Shown here: positions 15,401-23,055 of the stretch, piece after piece
Layout of the letters: each line of letters starts with the position of its first letter
Numbering within the stretch: the first letter of the stretch is position 1
From: Candidatus Uhrbacteria bacterium
GTDB lineage: Bacteria; Patescibacteria; ABY1; SG8-24; GWF2-40-263
DNA length: 64,000 nt
Assembly: GCA_016205975.1 (NCBI GenBank)
Contig: JACQSK010000015.1
Coordinates: forward strand, 49,505 to 113,504
Direction of reading: 5' to 3'
Notes under the pieces: generated by a model
Told to the model about the DNA's origin: nothing
Seen by the model: only the letters and a program-made list of their open reading frames with translations
The model's database searches: none
Made by a program: the position numbers and the translations under genes

Positions 15401-16042
15401 ATGAAAGAAAGCATCACCCTCACAACCTCCGACCGAATCGAACTGGCGGCGATCTATCGGCATACGGGCCAAGACAGGATCGCCATCTTGTTGCACATGA
15501 TGCCCTCGACCAAGGAAAGCTGGGACGCGATCGCGGAGGCGTTGCTCGAGCGCGGGGTTGCGTCACTCGCGTTTGATCAGCGCGGGCACGGGGGAAGCAC
15601 GATGGGCGGCACGCTCGATTACAAAACATTCACGCCCGAGCAGCAACAGCATAAGCGTCTCGATCTGGAGGCCGCGCTTGCCTGGGCGCGCGAACAGGGA
15701 TTCGACGAAGCGCGCACGATCCTCATCGGCGCCTCGATCGGCGCGAACCTCGCGATCCGCGCGCTCGCGCAGCACCGCGGCTTGCCGCTCGCGATCGCCC
15801 TCTCGCCCGGCCTCGATTACCGCGGGGTTAAAACCAACGAGGCGATCCAGACCCTGGGGTCCAATCAAAAAGTCGTGCTTGTTGCCAGCGATGATGATGA
15901 CCGCCCGTCCTGGGACAGCGTGCATGAACTGCATCGTCTTAACCCGTCTACCGTTTTGATAGAGCGCCATGGCCTGGGCCACGGCACGGACATGACCGAC
16001 CGTGACCCAACGCTCGTTGCCGAGCTTCTAGCCTTTTTATAA
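15401..16042 (+). CDS. Alpha/beta hydrolase (dienelactone hydrolase/esterase-like)
   Basis: A 213-residue cytoplasmic serine hydrolase. The oxyanion/first-strand motif is ILLHMMPSTKESW, the DQRGHGGS loop follows, the nucleophile elbow is GASIGAN (Ser112), and the likely catalytic His is in HGLGHGTD near residue 194. Substrate unknown. It follows the TSUP gene by 43 bases. Confidence 0.8.
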   Translation: MKESITLTTSDRIELAAIYRHTGQDRIAILLHMMPSTKESWDAIAEALLERGVASLAFDQRGHGGSTMGGTLDYKTFTPEQQQHKRLDLEAALAWAREQGFDEARTILIGASIGANLAIRALAQHRGLPLAIALSPGLDYRGVKTNEAIQTLGSNQKVVLVASDDDDRPSWDSVHELHRLNPSTVLIERHGLGHGTDMTDRDPTLVAELLAFL

Positions 16043-16074
16043 GTTTGCGTGTGGCTGCACGAGTCGCCGTGCGC

Positions 16075-16080
16075 TATACT
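16075..16080 (+). promoter_or_regulatory. -10 box eight bases before the gene at 16089
   Basis: TATACT separated from the ATG at 16089 by exactly eight bases, the same spacing as at secY, adk and the gene at 17272. No good -35 is visible. Predicts a leaderless mRNA. Confidence 0.45.
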
Positions 16081-16088
16081 GAAGTCAT

Positions 16089-16454
16089 ATGATCAACGTC
16101 AATATCGTAAACGCCGCGGTGTTTATCACTGTGGCCGTGCTCCATGTCGTGAGGCTTCTCACCGGAGCCGATGCCGTAATCGGCGGCATCGAAATCGCCC
16201 CTTGGCTCTCGGCCGTCGCGGTCGCGGGCGCGGTGGTGCTCGCCTGGTGGAATCTAAAATCTCTCCCCGCCATCGGCAAGAGAGAGATTCTGCGGCTCAT
16301 CCAGGCACTCGTCGCAATCGACGCCGTTATCTGTTTTTATTCTTGGGTTGCCGGACTTTCTTATTGGGGATTCTCTGGGAACCTATTCCTCTGGGGCGTC
16401 GCCTTTGACGTGGTCGTGATTCTCGTGATCGCTCAGGCGCTCAAGAAGTCCTAG
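16089..16454 (+). CDS. Small four-helix membrane protein, function unknown
   Basis: A 121-residue protein with four predicted membrane helices (about residues 6-24, 39-54, 70-88 and 96-116) and short loops. I recognise no family. The last 14 bases overlap the 3' end of the convergent DoxX-like gene on the other strand. Confidence 0.65.
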   Translation: MINVNIVNAAVFITVAVLHVVRLLTGADAVIGGIEIAPWLSAVAVAGAVVLAWWNLKSLPAIGKREILRLIQALVAIDAVICFYSWVAGLSYWGFSGNLFLWGVAFDVVVILVIAQALKKS

Positions 16455-16809
16455 GTCGGCGGTGAGGTTTATTCGCCCACACGAGTGCGAGGCTGGCGGC
16501 GAGGAGCCCGATGTCGCGCACAGTCGTCGCGTCAATGCCCACAAGCGTGAGCACCAGCACCAAGTGGATACTGGCGATCAAGGCAGCGATCCAGGTAAAA
16601 AGATCTACGAGGAGAAAGAGACCTACCAGGACATCCAAGACGGCCGTGCCGACCATGGCCGCAGTCTGCGATAAGGGGAGGAGATCGACGGCCCAGGGCT
16701 GCAGCAGACCGCCCCAGGCTTCTGGGTCGCGGAAGATGAGGACACCGATCCACAGGAACGTGATGCCAACGCCTACGCGCACGAGGTGCATGGCTTGATT
16801 AGTTTGCAT
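16441..16809 (-). CDS. DoxX-like membrane protein
   Basis: A 122-residue protein with four predicted helices: HLVRVGVGITFLWIGVLIF at the start, AAMVGTAVLDVLVGLFLLV in the middle and RDIGLLAASLALVWA near the end. The layout resembles the DoxX/DUF417-like superfamily. It overlaps the upstream VKOR gene by 11 bases and is probably co-transcribed with it, which suggests a redox-linked role. Confidence 0.6.
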   Translation of the reverse strand: MQTNQAMHLVRVGVGITFLWIGVLIFRDPEAWGGLLQPWAVDLLPLSQTAAMVGTAVLDVLVGLFLLVDLFTWIAALIASIHLVLVLTLVGIDATTVRDIGLLAASLALVWANKPHRRPRTS

Positions 16810-17227
16810 AGGGAGTGAGGATGAAGGCGTGAGTGAGCAAGATGATGGACATGATGAGGATGGTGAGGCTTGAGAGCAAGCACCAGAAACACCAGGCGCG
16901 GATGACGCGCCACTGCAAATAGAAAAATCGCACGGAGAGAAGGAGCGCGACCAAGGTCGCCGCGCTCACAATCTGGTTCAAGAGCGGCAGGGGACCGATG
17001 CCCACGACGATGATCGCCGAGAGGGTGCTCACGCCCAGGTAGAAGACCAAACCGAGCACGTCGTTGTAGACGCCCAGGAGCTTGTTGTACTTGCTTTCGA
17101 GGACTTGTGCACACCCTCCACCAATAGGACAGATCGGTTTTCGGCTAGCATAGCGCTCGCCAATGAGATAGGCCGTTTCGGCAATGCCGATTGCCGCCAT
17201 CGTAAAGAACAGGGAAGAAGCCGTCAT
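16799..17227 (-). CDS. Vitamin K epoxide reductase (VKOR) family protein
   Basis: A 142-residue membrane enzyme of disulfide formation, the functional counterpart of DsbB. The active-site CxxC is AWCFWC (Cys113 and Cys116), and the periplasmic loop pair is CPIGGGC (Cys33 and Cys39). The conserved Ser/Asn-bearing region VYNDVLGLVFYLG is also present. No thioredoxin domain is fused. It would reoxidise a thiol oxidase to fold extracytoplasmic cysteine-rich proteins, such as the giant protein encoded at 47471-57727. Confidence 0.88.
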   Translation of the reverse strand: MTASSLFFTMAAIGIAETAYLIGERYASRKPICPIGGGCAQVLESKYNKLLGVYNDVLGLVFYLGVSTLSAIIVVGIGPLPLLNQIVSAATLVALLLSVRFFYLQWRVIRAWCFWCLLSSLTILIMSIILLTHAFILTPYAN

Positions 17228-17257
17228 AAGCCGCTCGATAAAATACGCCGTTCACGT

Positions 17258-17263
17258 TATACT
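17258..17263 (+). promoter_or_regulatory. -10 box of the DUF5671 gene (leaderless)
   Basis: TATACT ends eight bases before the ATG at 17272, in the 44-base divergent region shared with the VKOR gene. Transcription would begin at or next to the start codon. Confidence 0.45.
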
Positions 17264-17271
17264 CCTAGTAT

Positions 17272-18234
17272 ATGACAACACCCCTCTCATCGAAAAGCAC
17301 CGCTCGGGACGTCTTTTCGTATCTGCTCATGATCATCATGCTCTATGTGGGCGTGGTGAGTTTTATTACGCTCCTGTTCCAGTACGTGAACGTGAGTTTT
17401 CCCGACGCGCTCGACTCCTGGATGATGTTCAGTGCCGGCGAGATTATGCGCCGCGCGATCTCGGCCCTCCTCATCGTGTGGCCGGTGTACGTGCTCATGT
17501 CTTGGTTTATCGGTAAGGACCTACGAGCCGACCAAACCAAGCAAGGGCTCTGGGTGCGCAAGTGGCTGTTGTACCTCACGCTGTTCGTGGCCTCGCTCAC
17601 CGTCATCATTGATCTTATCACGCTCGTGAATACGTTTTTGAGCGGAGAGATTACCACGCGTTTTATCTTGAAGGTCCTGGTCGTGCTGGTGGTGGCCGTC
17701 GCCGTGTTTGCCTATTACCTCTGGGAGCTTCGGCGCGATCCAAGCGTCCGCACAAAACTTCCCCTACACGCCGCGGTGGCCACGTCGGTGGTGATCGCAG
17801 GCGCGATCGTGGCGAGCTTTATCATCGTGGGGAGCCCTGCCAAGCAGCGCGCCGTGCGCATGGACGAGCAGCGCGTCTGGGACTTGCAGTCGATCCAAAA
17901 CGAGACGCTGAGCTACTGGATCCAGAAAGAGGCACTGCCCGCAACGCTGCAAGATTTGAAAGATCCTTTCAGCGGCTATGACGCGCCGACCGATCCTTTG
18001 ACCGGGGAGCCGTATGTCTACACCGTAAAAGGAGACCTTGAGTTTGAAGTCTGCGCCGTATTTGAGACGGAAGTGGCATCGGACGTACAGGGCACGGGAG
18101 CCAAGCCCACGATGTATTACAGCTATCGCGATTCTTCTTTCGACGTGTGGGCGCACGGCATGGGCATGACCTGTTTCTCACGCACCATCGATCCCGAACT
18201 CTACGATGACCAAGGAGGAGCAATCGTCCCATGA
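17272..18234 (+). CDS. DUF5671 membrane protein
   Basis: A 320-residue protein with five predicted helices in the first 190 residues: FSYLLMIIMLYVGVVSFITLLFQ-type first helix, then segments near 58-75, 98-116, 133-148 and 167-187. A soluble C-terminal domain follows (RVWDLQSIQNETLSYWIQKEALP onward), likely outside the membrane. The N-terminal half matches DUF5671, a family common in CPR bacteria, function unknown. It overlaps the recO start by four bases. Confidence 0.75.
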   Translation: MTTPLSSKSTARDVFSYLLMIIMLYVGVVSFITLLFQYVNVSFPDALDSWMMFSAGEIMRRAISALLIVWPVYVLMSWFIGKDLRADQTKQGLWVRKWLLYLTLFVASLTVIIDLITLVNTFLSGEITTRFILKVLVVLVVAVAVFAYYLWELRRDPSVRTKLPLHAAVATSVVIAGAIVASFIIVGSPAKQRAVRMDEQRVWDLQSIQNETLSYWIQKEALPATLQDLKDPFSGYDAPTDPLTGEPYVYTVKGDLEFEVCAVFETEVASDVQGTGAKPTMYYSYRDSSFDVWAHGMGMTCFSRTIDPELYDDQGGAIVP

Positions 18235-19007
18235 GCACCGTCCTCTCGCAGACCACCGGTATCGTTCTTTCCCACAGAGACCACCGGGAAGCGGACCGGT
18301 GGTATTCGGTTTTCACGCCTGACCGCGGTAAGGTGGAGTTCCTCGCGCGCGGGGGGCACAAGCCGCTGGCGAAGCTCACGCCGCACTTGGAGATGGTCGC
18401 GGTGGTTGAGCTCATGCTCGTGCACGGACGCGCGTATCAGATTGTAGCGGGCGTGGAGCGGCGGCGGGCGTTTGCTCGCATCTACGACGACTTGCAAAAA
18501 CTGACGCTCGCGCAAAATGGGTTGCACCTGGTGGATATCGGCACGCGCGAGCAGGAGGCGGATCCGCACCTATTCGAGCTGCTCGTAAGCTGGCTTTCCT
18601 TTCTCAACGACCAAGCGTCCATGACGACCGAGCGTGCCGGGTTCCTGCTGGGCGCATTTGCCCTGAAGCTCATGGCGCTCATCGGGTACCGGCCGGAGCT
18701 TGCCCTGTGCCTTTCGTGCCGCGCGGTAATCGTGGAGGCGCAGTATCGCTGGCACGCGCTTAAGGGCGGCGTCGTGTGTCAGGCGTGTGTTGCGCGAGAT
18801 CAGGAACAGTGGTTTGCCGCCAGAGCCATGGGGGACGGCACGCTTAAGCTCCTGCGGTTGGGGCTGGAGGAACCGTTCGTGGTCCACCTGCGGCCTCACC
18901 TGCTCGGAGTGGATCTCGCCGGTTTCCACGAGGCCCTGGAATCGCTGATGATCTCGCACTTTCCGACGATCCCCGCGTCGTCGTTGAGGGCGGCGTGCGC
19001 GGTGTGA
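18231..19007 (+). CDS. recO: DNA repair protein RecO
   Basis: A 258-residue recombination mediator that works with RecR to load RecA and anneal ssDNA. An N-terminal OB fold (TTGIVLSHRDHREADRWYSVFTPDRGKVEFLARG-type region) is followed by a helical domain and a zinc-finger-like CLSC and CQAC (about residues 162-185). Overlaps the preceding gene by four bases. C rather than T at -1 is unusual for this window. Confidence 0.9.
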   Translation: MSTVLSQTTGIVLSHRDHREADRWYSVFTPDRGKVEFLARGGHKPLAKLTPHLEMVAVVELMLVHGRAYQIVAGVERRRAFARIYDDLQKLTLAQNGLHLVDIGTREQEADPHLFELLVSWLSFLNDQASMTTERAGFLLGAFALKLMALIGYRPELALCLSCRAVIVEAQYRWHALKGGVVCQACVARDQEQWFAARAMGDGTLKLLRLGLEEPFVVHLRPHLLGVDLAGFHEALESLMISHFPTIPASSLRAACAV

Positions 19008-19018
19008 TAGAGTTTCAC

Positions 19019-19078
19019 GAACGGGCCTAAAGGCCCTAAGAATTTCATTCTCAATTCAAAGCCCCTTTAGGGGCGTTC
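19019..19078. repeat. Double-hairpin intergenic repeat between recO and asnS
   Basis: Two short hairpins (GGGCCTaaAGGCCC, and GCCCC-ttta-GGGGC) lie inside a larger imperfect inverted repeat with outer arms GAACG and CGTTC. The right hairpin with its left flank (19053-19074) recurs identically at 63786-63807. GAACGGGCCT (19019-19028) recurs at 63721-63730. No T-run follows, so it looks like a dispersed repeat, not a terminator. Confidence 0.65.
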
Positions 19079-19088
19079 ATCCAGACGT

Positions 19089-20471
19089 ATGCTGACAACC
19101 GTCTCTCATATCCACGAACACCTTGGCGAAACCGTCGAGCTTAAAGGCTGGTGCTACAACTTCCGTTCCAGCGGAAAGATTTTTTTCTTGCAGCTCCGCG
19201 ACGGCACCGGCCGCGTGCAAGTGGTGTACTCGAAGGCAGAATTGCCATCAGGCCAATGGGACCTATTGGACGCATTGCGACTTGAGTCTTCTGTGGTAGT
19301 CACGGGTGTTGTGAAAACCGAGCCGCGCGCGCCGTCGGGGTTTGAACTCGCCGGTCTGTCGGTTCAGGTTGTTCATCTCGCCCACGAAGGCTACCCCATC
19401 GGCAAAAAAGAACACGGCCCCGAGTTCCTTCTGGACAACCGTCACCTGTGGCTGCGTGCCGAGAGTCAGTGGGCGGTGCAGCGCGTGCGTGATCGCATCA
19501 TCACCTCTACGTACGAGTGGTTTCACGAAAACGGCTTTATCAAGTTCGACACGCCGATTCTGACACCGACGTCGTGCGAGGGGACGACGGAATTGTTTGA
19601 GATGGAGTATTTTTCGGAGGAGGACAAAGGGGGACAAAGGTCGGCAGAGGACGGCAAAGGGCGGTTGGGGAAAGGAGAACCAGGGGAAGATGCCGCATCA
19701 GCGGGAGGCAAGGCCTACCTCGCGCAGTCCGGCCAGCTGTACCTCGAGGCGGGCATCATGAGCCTTGGGCGGGCGTTTGATTTTGGTCCGGTGTTCCGCG
19801 CGGAGAAGTCCAAGACGCGTCGTCATCTCACCGAGTTTTGGATGATGGATGCCGAGGCCGCGTTCGTGGAGCACGAAGGGAATATGGCGATCCAGGAGGC
19901 GCTTATCTGCCGAATCGTCGAGGATGTTCTCAAGCACTGTGCCTATGAGTTGAAGGTACTCGAGCGCGATCTCGAACCGCTCAAAAAAGTCCAGGCGCCG
20001 TTCGTACACCTGACCCACGAGGAGGCGACCAAGAAACTTCGCGAGCTCGGGAGCGACATCGGCGAGCGCGCTGACTTGGGAGCCGACGACGAGACGCTGC
20101 TGACACAACACTATGACCGTCCGATCTTCATCGAGAAGTATCCGGCCGAGGTGAAGGCGTTCTACATGAAGCGTGATCCCGACGACGACACACGCGTGCT
20201 CAACAACGACCTCTTGGCGCCAGAAGGCTACGGTGAAATCATCGGCGGCTCACAGCGTGAGGACGATTATGAAACACTTCTGAAACGCATCCGCGACCAC
20301 GGTCTTGACCCAGAACCCTTCGACTGGTACCTCGACCTGCGCCGCTATGGTTCGGTTCCACATTCCGGTTTCGGCTACGGCCTTGAGCGCATCGTCGCCT
20401 GGACCTGCGGCTTGCACCATGTCCGCGAGACGATTCCGTTTCCGAGATTGGTCAATCGGATCCATCCGTAA
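19089..20471 (+). CDS. asnS: Asparaginyl-tRNA synthetase, with an internal low-complexity insertion
   Basis: A class IIb synthetase of 460 residues that charges tRNA-Asn. An N-terminal OB anticodon-binding domain (ETVELKGWCYNFRSSGKIFFLQLRDG region) is followed by the catalytic domain with motif 2 (FDFGPVFRAEKSKTRRHLTEF region) and motif 3 (GFGYGLERIVAW). Residues about 176-207 (nt 19614-19709) form a hydrophilic Gly/Glu/Lys-rich stretch between MEYF and AYLAQSGQLYLEA, where homologues have only a few residues. The frame stays open through it. Confidence 0.93.
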   Translation: MLTTVSHIHEHLGETVELKGWCYNFRSSGKIFFLQLRDGTGRVQVVYSKAELPSGQWDLLDALRLESSVVVTGVVKTEPRAPSGFELAGLSVQVVHLAHEGYPIGKKEHGPEFLLDNRHLWLRAESQWAVQRVRDRIITSTYEWFHENGFIKFDTPILTPTSCEGTTELFEMEYFSEEDKGGQRSAEDGKGRLGKGEPGEDAASAGGKAYLAQSGQLYLEAGIMSLGRAFDFGPVFRAEKSKTRRHLTEFWMMDAEAAFVEHEGNMAIQEALICRIVEDVLKHCAYELKVLERDLEPLKKVQAPFVHLTHEEATKKLRELGSDIGERADLGADDETLLTQHYDRPIFIEKYPAEVKAFYMKRDPDDDTRVLNNDLLAPEGYGEIIGGSQREDDYETLLKRIRDHGLDPEPFDWYLDLRRYGSVPHSGFGYGLERIVAWTCGLHHVRETIPFPRLVNRIHP

Positions 20472-20491
20472 ATAGGCAAAGACACAAAAAG

Positions 20492-20531
20492 AAAAGGGCT
20501 CCTTAGGTAGTTAACCGTTCGGATCCCTTTT
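20492..20531 (+). terminator. Terminator after asnS
   Basis: AAAAGGG and CCCTTTT, extended by CC/GG, form a long-loop hairpin ending in a T-run. Confidence 0.6.
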
Positions 20532-20572
20532 CGTATTGATAAAACAATCTATCACAACAAAGCGTTTTCGTC

Positions 20573-20601
20573 TTGTTTTTCGAAAGACGTTCTTGTAAGA
20601 T
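20573..20601 (+). promoter_or_regulatory. Promoter of the vapBC-type operon
   Basis: TTGTTT at 20573-20578 and TAAGAT at 20596-20601, spacer 17 bases. The antitoxin ATG at 20613 is 11 bases beyond the -10 box, so the leader would be only about four bases. Confidence 0.45.
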
Positions 20602-20612
20602 ATCTCTGTGAT

Positions 20613-20780
20613 ATGCCAATGAATCATCAAACTTCATCGTACGTTGTTCTCCCCCGTCAGCAGGATTCGCTCCGAGCTCCTTTTGTGAGTTTGCAAACGC
20701 TTCGCCGTGCGGTTTCAAAAGCTTGGAAAGGTGTCTCAGCGACTCAAGAGATTCGTCGACAGCGCAAACGCAGTACATAG
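20613..20780 (+). CDS. Small antitoxin-like protein (VapB position)
   Basis: A 55-residue ORF, MPMNHQTSSYVVLPRQQ through EIRRQRKRST, ending five bases before the PIN-domain gene. It is short and basic at its C-terminus and has a SKAWKGVSATQEIRRQRKR helix that resembles the tails of VapB/Phd antitoxins. I see no clear AbrB or RHH motif, so the assignment rests mainly on size and position. Confidence 0.65.
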   Translation: MPMNHQTSSYVVLPRQQDSLRAPFVSLQTLRRAVSKAWKGVSATQEIRRQRKRST

Positions 20781-20785
20781 GTGAT

Positions 20786-21205
20786 ATGCAGTTGGTCATA
20801 GATAGTTCAGTTTTTGTTGCGGCGTTTCGTGAGCAGGAAAAAGATTCAGCTGTCTGTTTCCGTCTTCTGACTCAGTTGGAACAGGGAAAGCTGACAGCCA
20901 TCATTCCTGTGAGTGTGTTATTGGAAGTCGTTGCGGCGATCGCGCGTAGAACGTCTGACGTGGAATTAGCAAGACGGGTGGGCGCACGTCTTGTTTCTTT
21001 TTCTTCTTTAAGTTTCATTGACCTCAGTATTTTTCGAACGCTTCAGTATCTCGATCTTACGGCAGAGTTGAAGCTGGCTGGCATGGATGCCATTGTTGTG
21101 GGAACAGCAAAAGAGTTCAATCTTCCCCTCGTGACACTCGACAAAGAAATTCAACGCCGAGCCTCAGGTACTGTTACATGCGTTTCCGTTCAAGATTTAT
21201 TCTAA
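20786..21205 (+). CDS. vapC: VapC-type PIN-domain toxin (ribonuclease)
   Basis: A 139-residue PIN nuclease. The acidic active-site residues are visible: Asp in LVIDSSVFVAAF, Glu in SVLLEVVAAIA, Asp in AGMDAIVVGTA, and Asp in LVTLDKEIQ. Family members cleave tRNA or rRNA at specific sites. The ATG at 20786 follows the antitoxin stop by five bases. An in-frame start at 20723 would overlap the antitoxin gene. Lower GC than the neighbouring asnS. Confidence 0.88.
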   Translation: MQLVIDSSVFVAAFREQEKDSAVCFRLLTQLEQGKLTAIIPVSVLLEVVAAIARRTSDVELARRVGARLVSFSSLSFIDLSIFRTLQYLDLTAELKLAGMDAIVVGTAKEFNLPLVTLDKEIQRRASGTVTCVSVQDLF

Positions 21206-21243
21206 CTCCTTTAACTTGAGATGGAATCAAGAGTATCTTTTTT

Positions 21244-21834
21244 ATGAAACCATTCCAAACCCTTCTTTTCCTCATCGTGATCGTTCTCATCGGCGGCGTG
21301 GCCGTGCTCTATTGGGGTACAACCGTTGAGGATGCGACCGTGCCTGTTGAGGTCGTTGAGGAGCCAAGGATTGAACCCAGAGCAGAGGAGAAAGAAAAAA
21401 TATATGAAGATACGTTTCTATCATTTGAGTACCCTCACAATGTAGAGCTTCTATTTGAAAAGCCTATGGGTGGTCGTTCGGATTCTCAGAGTATTAGTTT
21501 TCTCGTGTATGATGAAACTCAAAAAATCTACATTCCCACACATCTTAGATTAAGCTACATGGTATCGCTGGGCGAAAGCGAAGATTCGTCCTTCGAGACG
21601 ATCGACGATTTATTGAAAAACTACGAAGAGTATTCTTTAGAAACCAAAGAATACGCAGTAGATGGTAAGCGTGCGATTCAAATAGTCACTGGTGACATGT
21701 CAGGCGAAACTTTTTTTCTTGTTGTTCAGGCCGATGAACCTGGAGATGCCTATAGATTTAGTGGCTCATATCTGAATGAAACAGTTGATGAGATTTTGGG
21801 ATTATTCATGGAAACAGCAAAGTTGAATCAATAA
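21244..21834 (+). CDS. Single-pass membrane protein, function unknown
   Basis: A 196-residue protein with an N-terminal membrane helix (residues about 5-23) and then an acidic linker (EVVEEPRIEPRAEEKEK). The extracytoplasmic domain begins YEDTFLSFEYPHNVELLFEKP. Small anchored domains of this type are common in CPR bacteria and loosely resemble PsbP-like folds. I cannot assign a function. It lies in the lower-GC island between the two copies of the asnS 3' end. Confidence 0.65.
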   Translation: MKPFQTLLFLIVIVLIGGVAVLYWGTTVEDATVPVEVVEEPRIEPRAEEKEKIYEDTFLSFEYPHNVELLFEKPMGGRSDSQSISFLVYDETQKIYIPTHLRLSYMVSLGESEDSSFETIDDLLKNYEEYSLETKEYAVDGKRAIQIVTGDMSGETFFLVVQADEPGDAYRFSGSYLNETVDEILGLFMETAKLNQ

Positions 21835-21859
21835 ATGAAGTGAAGTTTTGTGACTACAT

Positions 21860-21929
21860 CATATCCGCGAAACGATTCCGTTTCTGAGATTGGTAAACCG
21901 GATCAATTCATTGAAAGGGAAAAAGTGAT
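21860..21929 (+). repeat. Degenerate second copy of the asnS 3' end
   Basis: Positions 21860-21907 align with 20418-20465, the end of asnS, with about eight mismatches. The copy can be translated as HIRETIPFLRLVNRINSLKGKK followed by TGA, a plausible AsnRS C-terminus. It is not preceded by the rest of the gene. With the intact asnS end it brackets the vapBC island (20472-21859) as direct repeats. Confidence 0.75.
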
Positions 21930-21931
21930 CT

Positions 21932-23026
21932 ATGCAAAAAATAAACGTTGGGGTCATATTTGGTGGCAGGTCGGCAGAGCATGAAATTTCCTTGCTGTCG
22001 GCCTACAACATCATCGCTGCGATCCCAAAAAAGAAATATAACATCGTCCCGATCGGTGTGCGCAAGGACGGTTCGTATGTGTATTTTTCAAAAGGCGATT
22101 TTATCCTCCATTCTGGTGATGCAAAAAAAGTTCGTCTAGCAGCTCGTGGTGTTCCTGTGACATTTGAGTTTGGTGAGGAAGGCCGCATTGTTTCACTGAA
22201 AGGAGGCGGTACGAAAAAAAAACTCGACGTTGTTTTTCCCGTTTTGCACGGAACGTATGGCGAAGATGGAACGATGCAGGGACTTCTGAGTCTCGCCAAC
22301 ATTCCGTTTGTTGGTTCAGGAGTTTTGGGCTCAGCCGTTGGCATGGATAAGGATGTTGCTAAACGGTTGTGGCGTGACGCAGGTTTGCCGATGGCTGACT
22401 TTATTGTTTTTCGAAAATCTGATCTGAGGAAGATTCAGTTTCGTTCGATTGTGCGCAAACTCGGTCTGCCATTTTTTATAAAGCCTGCCGTCGCAGGCTC
22501 GTCTGTCGGCGTTCATAAAGTGACGAGTGCGAAACAGTTTACAGCGGCTCTGCGCGATTCGTTCTCGTACAGTCACAAAGTATTGATTGAACGAATGATT
22601 GTCGGTAAAGAAATCGAGTGCTCTGTTTTAGGTAACGAGCACCCGATTGTCTCTCTTCCAGGTGCGGTGATTCCCACCCACGGTTTTTATTCTTACGAGG
22701 CAAAGTATCTTGATGAGGATGGCGCGCATTTTGAAATTCCTGCTCCATTGCCAACGACTGTTGTAAAAAAAATTCATCGAATTGTGTTAGAGGCGTTTCA
22801 GGTTCTCGAGCTTGAAGGCATGGCGCGTGTTGATGGATTTTTGACGCCTAAAGGTGTGTTCATCCTGAACGAAGTGAATACCATCCCAGGTTTTACCAAG
22901 ATCAGTATGTATCCAAAACTGTGGGAGGTGAGTGGTGTGAGTTATTCTGAGCTTATCGATCGACTTCTTCAGCTCGCAATTGCGCGTCATTACAGGGAAC
23001 ATGCCTTGAAAACCGTCCGACAATGA
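21932..23026 (+). CDS. ddl: D-alanine--D-alanine ligase
   Basis: A 364-residue ATP-grasp enzyme making D-Ala-D-Ala for peptidoglycan. N-terminal VIFGGRSAEHEISLLSA, the central PVLHGTYGEDGTMQGLL, the ATP-binding FFIKPAVAGSSVGVHKV and the metal-binding FILNEVNTIPGFTKISMYPKLW are all present. Full length. Base composition is lower in GC than the following aspS, which hints at a different history. Its stop overlaps an upstream in-frame ATG of aspS. Confidence 0.95.
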   Translation: MQKINVGVIFGGRSAEHEISLLSAYNIIAAIPKKKYNIVPIGVRKDGSYVYFSKGDFILHSGDAKKVRLAARGVPVTFEFGEEGRIVSLKGGGTKKKLDVVFPVLHGTYGEDGTMQGLLSLANIPFVGSGVLGSAVGMDKDVAKRLWRDAGLPMADFIVFRKSDLRKIQFRSIVRKLGLPFFIKPAVAGSSVGVHKVTSAKQFTAALRDSFSYSHKVLIERMIVGKEIECSVLGNEHPIVSLPGAVIPTHGFYSYEAKYLDEDGAHFEIPAPLPTTVVKKIHRIVLEAFQVLELEGMARVDGFLTPKGVFILNEVNTIPGFTKISMYPKLWEVSGVSYSELIDRLLQLAIARHYREHALKTVRQ

Positions 23027-23034
23027 TTTCCAGG

Positions 23035-23040
23035 TATGAT
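23035..23040 (+). promoter_or_regulatory. Candidate -10 box for aspS
   Basis: TATGAT lies six bases before the ATG at 23047 and 15 bases before the ATG at 23056. No -35 at a good distance was found. Confidence 0.35.
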
Positions 23041-23055
23041 AGACTAATGCTCACT

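Noticed and set aside
20503..20799. A 98-residue minus-strand ORF opposite the small antitoxin
   Set aside because: The plus-strand 55-residue frame ends five bases before vapC and has antitoxin-like composition. The minus ORF runs into the asnS terminator and shows no family features.
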